27,653 nt of DNA from the NCBI GenBank assembly GCA_040143965.1, contig JASJQH010000120.1, positions 1-27,653 of the forward strand, given 5' to 3'. The DNA comes from Basidiobolus ranarum. Its lineage: Eukaryota > Basidiobolomycota > Basidiobolomycetes > Basidiobolales. This document shows, piece after piece, positions 1 through 8,656 of the stretch (positions are counted from its first letter, which is position 1; every line of letters begins with the position of its first letter). Made by a program: the position numbers and the translations under genes. The notes beneath the pieces are model-generated. The model had not been told where the DNA came from. It made no database searches and saw only the letters and a program-made list of their open reading frames with translations.

Positions 1-3
1 TAG

Positions 4-87
4 CATGTGCTAGACGAATATAGTAAGCATCTATTTCTGACACCGGATAAATTGAAGTACGAATTGTTTGTAGCCAGCTTGGGATGA
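4..87 (+). CDS. Possible last exon of a gene cut by the left edge
   Basis: An open frame follows a TAG at positions 1-3 that could be an intron acceptor. It encodes about 27 residues (HVLDEYSKHL at the start, ELFVASLG at the end) and stops at TGA 85-87. The composition is protein-like: mixed charge and hydrophobic residues with no low complexity. I cannot name a family from so short a tail. It could equally be a chance frame. The upstream exons lie outside the window, so only low confidence is justified. Confidence 0.25.
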   Translation, partial: HVLDEYSKHLFLTPDKLKYELFVASLG

Positions 88-749
88 CAATATCATTTTG
101 CAGAAATCTATGGAAAATAATATATGGTGCGCTTAAGACTAACTTACAGATATTAATGTGCCTTAACCCTAACTCAAATGTACGACATTTCTCTACACGT
201 GAACTCCGTGGCTCCATTAATCTAATATAGTAGTGTGGTTTAGGGTTACCACCATGGTTGCTAAACCAGATCATTCATGATATCATTCAGTAATTATGCT
301 TGATTATCACGGAAATTTGCCATCTGGATGTTACACCCGAGAATTTTCCACCGATTCTCTACTTCCGGCAAGAATGGCTAAAAGATCCGTAGTGTTCTAG
401 ACTCATTTACCATTACAAGAAGATCACGATGGCTTTACTCGATTAATAATATAGCTAAGCAGATATTGGATACTCCAAATCTTCCGAAAGTCGGCAAAAT
501 ATTGGCCATAAATCCCAGTTTCCAGTATAGCGAGGTCACATTATAAAATGTTATCTGATATAACGGTTCAAGATGGAGAATATTATGAAAGTGAATAAGC
601 GTAAAGTATATTGTATAGAGTACACAAAATGACACTATCAATCGCATATAACATATTTGAGTAGAATGGTAGGTACTATTCAAAATATTAGACTAGCTTA
701 GCTTATCTGGGGTTGATGCCTCATTGTTCTTCATGTGAAATTACGCAGA
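88..749. other. Intergenic, no gene seen
   Basis: I found no supported gene here. Single telomere-like words (CCCTAA near 166, TTAGGG near 241) occur but are not in tandem. An 82-codon minus frame at 435-683 has no family features. The stretch would hold the 3' ends of the flanking genes. Confidence 0.5.
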
Positions 750-2068
750 TCAAGCCAAGATGTTTTGACGTATCAAATCTCGCTTATCATTACCGAAACC
801 AATTCCATCAAGATACGAGTCGATACCTCCATACTTGTTGCGAATATGAGCCAATGTACCGATCATTACCTATCAGATAGTTGCTGTGAATAAGTAGAAA
901 CTTTGCTTGGTGGTAATTACGTACAAACCTCAGGATTCGATTCAAGAAAGTCTTGACTTATTCCAAGTGCACCCATTTCTTTACTCAGGATCTCATTAAC
1001 AGCTTCTAGTTGCTCTCTACTCTTGCTGTAGTCAGAGATAATGATCTTATCGTCGATTCCGGCGATTAACAAAACCAATGCACTAATTAAACCGGTACGA
1101 TCCTTCCCATGAGTGCAATGGATCAAAATTGGATAGTTGGTTGGTTCAGTGAATAAAGATAGAGCCTAAAACTCAATGTTAGGTTATAAATAAACCCTTC
1201 ACAAAAAAATATAAACAACTGACCATATGCAGTTGTTGGCCCGAATAGTCAAGATAGTCTTCATTGAGTCCTAACAAACCTCGAGCACCAATAATATTAC
1301 TTGCAACATACATGTAGGCTTTCTTCTTCGATACACATAAATAATAGAACATTATCAAACTGTTTACAAGTAGATTAGATATGGGTATTCAATATAATCC
1401 AAGTTGTGCTGTGCATACCTTCTATCTACCAAAGAGGATTTTTTCCATACTGCTTCATATTTGTATCGGTTTCCGGTAAGATTCACTTTGACTGTTTTAC
1501 GAACGCTAGTCTTAACCTTATCTAAAATGTCTTCGCGATCTTCTTCTGATTGTTCTACGTCCTATAAAGTATCATTTTGATAGTGAATAGACGAAATGTA
1601 AATCATGTTGAATAATATAAATCATACCTCTTGAACGTTTACAGGGTATTGTTCAGCTAATTTTTGGTTTAACACACCCTCAGCCCTACATACAGCTTGT
1701 TAGAAAAATGGCGAGAGTTGTCAGTGTGAAGAAAATTCGTTTACTCTGTGCGCAGGTCCAAAATAGTATATATGTTTTTGTTCTCCACTAGGATTTGTAG
1801 ATCAACCTCGTCAATGTCGTCTAAGTGCCAATTAATAAAGTATAGTGAAAAAGGTTATTTTATATATTCAAAGGATGTCGAGGGGAAAAAATGAAACGAA
1901 CCAAGTCTAGCTGAACGAAAAATGGTGTTTTCTTTGAGCAATCTGCTTCGAATTAAAGGTTAAATGGAAGCAGTTGACAGTAGGCTACAATGAAACACAC
2001 CTTGTCCCTACAGCATTGACTTCAACACCAATGTCACGGAAATTATGTACGGTTGAAAATTTAGTCAT
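750..2068 (-). CDS. Tyrosine/dual-specificity phosphatase, Y_phosphatase3 family
   Basis: Eight exons on the minus strand (2068-2001, 1942-1902, 1820-1745, 1685-1628, 1561-1419, 1359-1224, 1165-929, 869-750) join in frame into 292 residues. The N-terminus carries the family's NFRDIG motif (residues 9-14), then a FRSARL segment and an ILDLRTE strand. The P-loop HCTHGKDRTG lies at 190-199, with nucleophile Cys191 and Arg197 in the CX5R pattern. The tail (KYGGIDSYL, then a final helix) matches the end of the family. This is the PF13350-type group that includes mycobacterial MptpB; members dephosphorylate phosphotyrosine and sometimes phosphoinositides. The substrate cannot be read from sequence. 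The ATG at 2068 sits two residues before the conserved region and leaves no signal peptide, so the protein is probably cytosolic. All splice sites are GT-AG. Family assignment is firm; cellular role is unknown. Confidence 0.88.
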
Positions 2069-3000
2069 AGTAGTGGAATGTTTGGTGAAGGTGAGGCACT
2101 TTCGCTTTCCCAATACATGGCTAACCACTTTCGATTAACTTTGCTCCAATCAATCTATTTAGTATAGTAACAAGCCTTTTGCTAACTGAATCTAATTTTG
2201 AATGTAATCTCCATGGCATTACTAACTTCGATCTGAACATGACATCACATATGATGATGTATACTGAAGTCAAAGTTAGGCTGGTACAAATAAGCCATAT
2301 TTGACGATTGGCCTCAACGGTTGATGCGGGCCAACCAGGAGTCAAGCCAGTTGAAGGATGTTCGGAGATTCGGACAAATGAGTGGTTGAAAGCTCATCGA
2401 GTATAGACAAATTGATTTAAAACGCAGCTGTGGGGATAAAACTATTTACCCTTGGAGAAAAGCAATCCCTACTTGGTACAGATAATAATAAAATTCGTAG
2501 ATTTCTCTTACAAATGGAGCCTGACGTTTGTTTCTTTACCGAATGATTCATCGGTGGAAATTATCACCGGTCACTGCGGATTGGGCTTCCCATGATGTGC
2601 GAAATATATTTGGTAATGAGTGAGATAACGCCAATAATCCATTTTTACGGGAATTGTCTTCAGCAGCATTTTGTCTCTAAATATTTTCTTGCGCATATAG
2701 TTTCAAATATGGCTGACTAAATGCTATTGGACGCTTATCGGTGTATATATGGTATTAGATAAGAGTTTGTAATCATTGTATTTTAAATATTGGGATTTGC
2801 GGTGAGACATGACGATTTGATCATCTCTAACCTTGACTGGACAGCTCTTATTTTTGCATATATTTAAATGCTCGTCCCTCGTGGTGGAAACATTATAACA
2901 CGCTCTTTGCATCGTGCTCCCATATACTCACCATTTTTATTCCCATATTTCGTCTCTCAACTTTTCATTCTAACCTACCCCTTTAACCCTTTTAACAATC
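2069..3000. promoter_or_regulatory. Divergent intergenic region, phosphatase / ceramide synthase
   Basis: This 932-base gap separates two divergent genes and must hold both promoters. The last 70 bases before the ceramide synthase ATG are pyrimidine-rich (ccctttaacccttttaacaatc), a common fungal 5' leader feature. I saw no convincing gene; frames at 2121-2345 and 2724-2912 (minus) lack family signals. Confidence 0.4.
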
Positions 3001-4262
3001 ATGGCTAGTTCGATGAAATTAATAGCCAAGCCTCTACATAATCTACGTACGGAGGGAAAGCAACTACTCGCTTTTGCGGCGACACATCAAATTGGTTTGT
3101 ACTATGTGATTCCGGCAATAGTTTTCTGGATTCATCTAATATAATTTTTAGAGTTACCTTTGATCATATTAACCGGCATCATACTCGGCGATTTGTTTCA
3201 AATCCCTGCGGCTGAAAAATTCCTGCGCTTACAGTATCGCCTTCCTGGCGAAAACTCTTACGGCAAGGGTTGGGACGACCTGTACATCATTACTTTCTGG
3301 GTTGTTTTATTTACCTTCTTGAGGGCTGCCGTCATGAAATACGTTTTTCTACCACTCTCCGAAATTTTAAATATCACCTGTGCCTCAAAACGAACTAGGT
3401 TTCTAGAACAAGCTTGGCAATTTGTTTACTTTTCATTTTCGTGGACCTTGGGCATGGTATATATACTTTTATTCATTCATGAGTATCTGTTCTTCTTTTC
3501 ACACTTTGTCTTGCTTATAGTATATAATGTACAATTCTCCTTACTGGTTTGATGCTAGCCATTTCTGGATTGATTATCCTCACGTAAACATCCCTTACTT
3601 GACCAAGTGGTACTACCTGGCTACCACAGGCTACTGGCTTCAGCAATTTTTCGTATTGACTGTAGAAAAACCACGTAAAGATGTAGCTGTGTTGGTCATC
3701 CATCACTTGATCACCTGCTCACTTTTATTGAGTTCCTATTTTACCAACTTCACCAGAATTGGTAATGCTGTATTATGTATGATGGATTTCTCTGATATTT
3801 GGCTTTCGGTAATTTAATTTCAGTTTGAAAGTTAATATTTGAATTTTACTAATTTCTGCCAATTTAGTTTGCCAAAGTACTACGCTATGTGGGATTTGAG
3901 ACCGTCTGCAACATCGTTTTTGGTTTCTTCGTTGTAGGCTGGGTATACTCTAGGCATTTCATCTACGCTCAAATTGTTTACAGTATATGGTCCGATCCTG
4001 ATGTCTATCACGTTATTGACTGGAACCCAGAGAAAGGGCATTATTTTAACAGAACTGCTCAAACTTTCTTTTTGAGTTTATTTGCTTTACTACAAGTATT
4101 GGCGTTGTTTTGGCTCAGATCTATCATTGGCATCGTTATTAAAGTTCTCAGTGGCAGTAATGCTGATGATGTGAGAAGTGATAGCGAAGATGAAAAGTAA
4201 GATTTGTTTAATATGAATCTCAAACTGAATTATACTAACAATTTAACAACAGAGAGGAATAA
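3001..4262 (+). CDS. LAG1: Ceramide synthase (TLC/Lag1 domain)
   Basis: Acyl-CoA-dependent ceramide synthases N-acylate sphingoid bases in the ER membrane. Five exons (3001-3094, 3152-3456, 3521-3808, 3868-4196, 4253-4262) join in frame to 341 residues. The Lag motif is clear: His194-His195 followed by MMDFSD with Asp222 and Asp225, flanked by hydrophobic helices. The YGKGWDD segment and the Lys-Trp-Tyr stretch before the motif are typical of fungal Lag1/Lac1. No Hox-like domain is present, as expected for fungi. The last intron holds a TATACTAAC branch point. Its donor overlaps an in-frame TAA, so retention gives a tail of EDEK and splicing EDEKEE. The acidic C-terminus (SDSEDEKEE) has a CK2-type site; C-terminal CK2 control is known for ceramide synthases of yeast and mammals, but is inferred here. 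Exons and family are well supported; the symbol follows the family. Confidence 0.93.
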
Positions 4263-4732
4263 TTGATTACGACGAACCATTCTGCTAATTCTTCTTAACG
4301 TTATCGAAGTTAGATTCTGTAAAATTTTCCACCCTTTATTTCTTTTACAACACACTCCTTTAATATTGTTTCATACTTTCCCTTAATATTAGTATCCTTG
4401 CTGTAATAGGATTCAACTGATTTTGAATATATTCAATGCGCATAATTGCCACCAAATTAATGTTTCGATTCGTGTAATAATAAACTGATTAACAAGTACC
4501 GTAGTTAATTTTAATAACTCATGACTGCCATTTATTTGATTAGTGCGTTCGGAATCCATTTTTGCGAGATTTTGCGAGATTTTGCGAAATGTGTAGTAGT
4601 AGTAGTAGTATCTCCGGTGAGTCATCTGCTTTGTATTTGACATTTTTAAGATCAGATCATCGTGCACAAGCTCACCTAATCAAAAGTGAAAGTTACTCGT
4701 TTGGTGCTCTCACTATCCACAACTACTTGACA
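4263..4732. promoter_or_regulatory. Intergenic region and leader upstream of the Zn2Cys6 gene
   Basis: This stretch holds the ceramide synthase 3' end and the regulator's promoter/leader. It includes the short repeats at 4561-4610. An in-frame ATG at 4589 would add 48 residues, starting with a poly-Ser run, to the regulator. I prefer the ATG at 4733 because the zinc cluster usually lies near the N-terminus and the extension is low-complexity. Confidence 0.4.
4561..4610. repeat. 10-bp tandem repeat plus GTA microsatellite
   Basis: TTTGCGAGAT occurs three times head to tail (4561-4590, last copy with one change), followed directly by six GTA units (4593-4610). The tract lies in the leader of the Zn2Cys6 gene and would encode poly-Ser if translation began at the upstream ATG. 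Confidence 0.85.
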
Positions 4733-7130
4733 ATGCCCTTAGGTACTGAATTGAATACATTTGAATCGATAACAAAAAAACCTAGAGCCTCACGAGCTTG
4801 CGATATATGTCGTAAAAAGAAAGTTAAATGTGACAACGAGCAACCTGCTTGCTCAAATTGTGTTTCTTACGGATATCAGTGCACGTATCTTGAAAAGCAA
4901 AAAAAGAGAGGGCCTCAACCGAGTTACCCAAAAGCTTTGGAGGATCGCTTAGAACGTTTAGAAGAGGTACTTTCTAATCTCGCCAAACGAGAGACAACTT
5001 TACCCTCAGAAATTGTGGAAGAATTCCATTCTATCGGGCAATCTCTAACTGGAGGTAACATAGAGGTATATATATATTTATTCGTATATATTTGATACAT
5101 AGTGTCTTGTTCTCACTATTTTAATATCACAGAAAAATGACCACTCTGTTGAGAGCGATTTTGATAAACTTGCGCTTGAAGACTCGAAATATTTTACATA
5201 TGCTGGAAGTAGCTCGGGTGCTTACTTACTTAATGGTGGATCTTTTTTCAATCAAGGAAGACTACACAACATCCAAAGGCTTCTTGGTCGAGATGCACAT
5301 TTTTATCTCCACCCTCTCTCGCTTAATCCAGGGTTTCCTTCTGTAGAGCTTCGTGAATCATTATTAGACTATTTTTTTGAATACATTAATCCGATGCTTC
5401 CCACTTTCCCCTTGGGCCGTCGTGACAAAAGCCTCACCAACGAGGATGATACATCAGATCTTCTGTACAACTGCATCTTCGCGGTGGCTTCATTCCATAA
5501 CCCTGTTGGAGTTTTGTTCCCTAATCCCGAAGAATCTTTTTTTGCGTCAAGGGTATTTCATGCTAGAGCCAAAGTACTATTAGACCGACTTATGATTGTT
5601 CCATCCATCGGATTAGTTCAAGCTTTGATTCTACTCAGCGTACATCCTCAGAACGGATGGTTGCATTTGGGAATGGCCATTCGATACGCACAGGAGCTCG
5701 GACTCCATCGAGCATTGAATTCCAAGAATTTAGATCCAATAGAGCGTGAAAAAAGAAAGTTTCTATGGTGGAATTGCGTGTCGCTTGACAGAGGCGTAAG
5801 CTCATTTCTTGGTAGACCATTGGCCATCTATGAATCTGACTGCAATACGTCGCTCCCGCTACTCCCAGAAATTCTGGCCAAGGAAGCCTCAATTGATGTA
5901 AAAGAGCTTGGATATAACCAACGAGCGGTTAAATCGTATATTTTGTTCATTCGCCTCTCGCAAATCATAGCCAAAATACTGCGAGAGATCCACACTGCGG
6001 AAAGTACATCTCAGGGGAAAACCAAGAACAGCTTGAAGGAGTTGAACAAAGCATTGAGCCTATGGGAGACCTCATTACCAAGCGAATTCAAATACGATCC
6101 AAAGGAGACTAAATTAAATGACCGACATACTGTGTCTCTTTGCTTTCTCCATTGTTACTCTTTGATTATTTTGAATCGCCCATTCATACCCAAAGCCTGT
6201 CGGAAGGTTGCGGCAACACACCCCTCTCAGTTGATATGTGCCAAGGCCGCCAGTATTCTAACATACAGTGGTTATTACTTCATGCGAGACAACTATTGTA
6301 TTCCAATGCAAAATGGGATCATATTTACTGCTTGCAGTGTCCATTTGATCAATAGCGTATCCGAGGATCTAGAGTTGGCTCGCATCTCCAAAGTGAACCT
6401 GAAAGCAGGCATTGAGTACTTGAAAGGTGCTGCGAAATACTATCTGGATGTCAAGCGTAGCCTAGCTCTATTGGATGATCTCATAAAGTCTTACAAAATT
6501 GTTGGCTTGGAGGATGTTCCATCGTCACCTGAGCTCTATCACCCGTCGGATATTTCCTTCACTTCCAGTACGCTTGGTAAACATATCCAGCGACATGATT
6601 CAGAATCGTTAATCATCATCCCAGCCGAAATAGCCGAGCGGGTTTTGTTCAACAGCCACCCATCCAACTCTCCCTCATCGTCATCCACATGTTCACCAGC
6701 CGGTGTTGCTTCGTCTGTCTTTACCGCATCTGTTCCTGTTTACTCCGCTTGTGGACTAAATGAACTGCCACCTTCGCAGTCAGTGAACTCGCCGAGCTCT
6801 TATATTCCCTCTGAATCCAGAATGCCAACCATAGAACCTAACCAACAGCTGCCCTCCAATTTGGGGTATCAAGAAAACACTGTACCTGGATCGTACCAAT
6901 CGTCCGCCTCAAAAGAGGAACATTATCCAGTTTTTCCAGATTCACAAAGAAATGGATCTCGTTCTACAGATTTATTTCCTAATTTGGGGATGGCGCTATT
7001 CCCTAATGACGGACTATATCATAGACATACAAATGATGAAGATAGAAGCAATGCGCCCGTACTGAACCCTCTCCAAATGGACTTTAATTTCGAAGAATGG
7101 AGCAGTTATATCAGTCAGTATATGAAGTAG
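4733..7130 (+). CDS. Zn2Cys6 transcription factor with fungal transcription-factor domain
   Basis: Two exons (4733-5065, 5133-7130) encode 776 residues. The binuclear zinc cluster is perfect: Cys23, 26, 33, 40, 43 and 50, spaced CX2CX6CX6CX2CX6C, with the basic RKKKVK loop. A linker and a short coiled coil (about residues 77-90) for dimerisation follow. The middle is a Fungal_trans (PF04082) domain; the diagnostic helix with MAIRYAQELGLHR is near 290-304, and the FLWWNCVSLDRG and FLGRP segments are near 321-340. The C-terminal third is Ser/Pro-rich and ends in an acidic-aromatic stretch (FNFEEW), a plausible activation region. Such factors are nuclear and bind CGG-type sites; the general look is that of XlnR/Gal4-class regulators of metabolism. 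The targets are unknown. It lies upstream of the terpene synthase on the same strand, so local regulation is possible but unproven. Confidence 0.92.
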
Positions 7131-7232
7131 CCATACAATTCAGTATATGAAGTGGCGATGCGCCTATTAGTCAATATGAAGTATCGATTCACCTATTGAT
7201 TCACCTATGGATTCACCTATGGATTCACCTAT
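7112..7232. repeat. Minisatellite at the end of the Zn2Cys6 gene
   Basis: GATTCACCTATG (12 bp) is repeated four times at 7186-7232. Just before it, the last codons of the regulator (CAGTATATGAAGT) are echoed twice downstream of the stop, at 7140 and, more diverged, at 7169. The tract looks like local slippage or duplication in the 3' UTR. Confidence 0.8.
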
Positions 7233-7313
7233 TTCCTGATTGCCAATTTATCTACAAAGTGATGTCTTGTAAAACTGCCTGTACAGATATGCATCGATTA
7301 ATCGATCAATAGC

Positions 7314-7956
7314 TTATTTAGACTTATTAGATCGTCTCTTGATTCTCTGGATAGGACGCACATTCTCACCAGTCCATGAACAGCCACTTGTTTTGAGAAA
7401 ATCCACTGCCCACTCCCTTGAGACATTTTCTAAATAAAATAAGAGAACGTGATTCACACCAACCAGTTCTTGTTAATTCCAGGTAAGAAGTAGAGCGGCG
7501 AATACCAAGTAAACGTTGCGTGGAATTTGATCTTCTTAGTTTGGTAAGATTTTGGATATTTGTGGCTCATGCAAGCATCTATCCATATCCTTGAGGAAAT
7601 TTTCCAACCGAAGCACGAACAAGCCATTGTGCAGCCGCAGAAGAATTGCTATTTTGATTTTGGCACTTGTTCTAGCTCTCGCTCATATTAAATTCATTAT
7701 TAGATTCCATTCATTTGAAACCAACCTATATGGAACTTAAATATCTGAGACAATTACGCAGGTTTGAGGGAAAAAAAGGGGAATCAAGTCCCAGAATGCC
7801 ATGGTCAAATTTAGTCAAGTGACAAGTGATCAGATGTTTACTCCAGCGGCTCTTGCAGGAATTCCTGGGGTCGTGTGTTTGCTGCGAGTGGCAATACCGG
7901 CAAAATCCTTCCATATTATCCAAAAATTCAATGGTTGGTATAGATGTGAGATACAT
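7314..7956 (-). other. Unresolved minus-strand coding-like fragments, BED-like zinc finger
   Basis: Three minus-strand pieces look protein-coding but I could not join them into one clean gene. (1) 7956-7726 encodes 76 residues with Cys19-X2-Cys22, Trp38, His41 and Cys45 in the order of a BED-type finger (CRYC ... RWSKHLITC), as found in hAT-type transposases and genes derived from them. (2) About 7690-7540 encodes an amphipathic stretch (RLENFLKDMDRCLHEPQIS) and stops. (3) 7429-7314 encodes a basic tail (VSREWAVDFLKTSG ... KRRSNKSK) that would splice in phase to an upstream piece ending in STQRLL. Different frames and internal stops suggest a decayed gene or an exon structure I cannot resolve. 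On the plus strand, 7552-7740 has a competing frame with one hydrophobic segment. Confidence 0.25.
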
Positions 7957-8007
7957 TGGAATGGTCTAATTCACAGCTGCTTTCCCACCAGGTGGGAGTA
8001 AAATGCG

Positions 8008-8362
8008 TTAACTAGCACGGGCTTTTCTCCTCGCTCCACCTTTATGACCAACTGTTTCATTCTCGAGGTTAGTTGCTTTTAAAACATCGGATCGGATGAG
8101 ATCTCGTAAGGTCCTAGCTTTTGATGGATTAGCATATAGATAGATTCCATGGTGTCTCAATGCAGCCCTAATCTCTCTCCTCCCTCTTCTCTCTTCCCTC
8201 CTAACCCTAACCTCCAGTCTATAATGAGTAGAGTCGTGACAATAGGATATTTAATAAATCGTTCGGCGGTGAGAAGAAATGCATTGCTGCTCTCCCTGCT
8301 TCAATATCCTCCCACTCAGATCTCGGTTTAAGTAGTTCAATCTTACCAAAAGCAATCAGCAT
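8008..8362 (-). CDS. Possible small hypothetical gene
   Basis: A candidate two-exon minus gene (8362-8241, 8167-8008) joins in frame to 93 residues. The first exon reads KIELLKPRSEWEDIE; the second contains ALRHHGIYLYANPSKARTLR and ends GGARRKARAS. The second piece resembles a short helix-extension-helix (SAP/HeH-like) nucleic-acid-binding motif, but the match is only by eye. The proposed donor (GTCACG) is weak, and the intron is a purine-rich tract on this strand. It lies head to head with the terpene synthase. It may instead be part of the fragments downstream on the same strand. Confidence 0.22.
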
Positions 8363-8656
8363 TTACTCAGGATATAGGCTAATTTCTTCCAAAGCTGTCT
8401 AGATTGAAAGTCATAACGGAAATGCTATTATTCCCCCCTTTTTCCTTTCCTTCTTTACATTGATGATGAGCAGTCACGAAAACCATCCATTTTCAGCATC
8501 TATTTTCAGCATCCATATGTAGTGAATATATTTTGGCCCCCTTAGCATGCATTCAACTATATAAGCTCCAGAGTGTCGATAATCTCAAACAACATCTTTG
8601 TTTAACAGCTTCTGTATCAGAGCCTTTACCTTTTATATTTACTACTTTCCTTCACT
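8363..8656 (+). promoter_or_regulatory. Terpene synthase promoter
   Basis: A TATA box (TATATAAG, 8558-8565) lies 92 bases before the ATG. Upstream, ATTTTCAGCATC is repeated exactly at 8489-8500 and 8502-8513, a 13-base period that suggests paired protein binding. GGCTAA, the core recognised by XlnR-class Zn2Cys6 factors, occurs at 8377-8382. A direct CGG repeat (CGGATCGG) lies farther out at 8088-8095. Only the TATA box is a confident call; the rest are candidates. Confidence 0.5.

Noticed and set aside
161-250. Telomere-like CCCTAA / TTAGGG words
   Set aside because: Only single units, in both orientations, not in tandem; the same word also occurs at 8200. No evidence of a chromosome end.
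4562-4732. N-terminal extension of the Zn2Cys6 factor
   Set aside because: It starts within a microsatellite and would add a low-complexity poly-Ser segment; the ATG at 4733 gives the usual near-terminal zinc cluster. Kept only as an alternative.
7552-7740. Plus-strand 62-codon frame with a hydrophobic stretch
   Set aside because: No start context, no signal for a known small membrane protein, and the opposite strand looks at least as coding-like.
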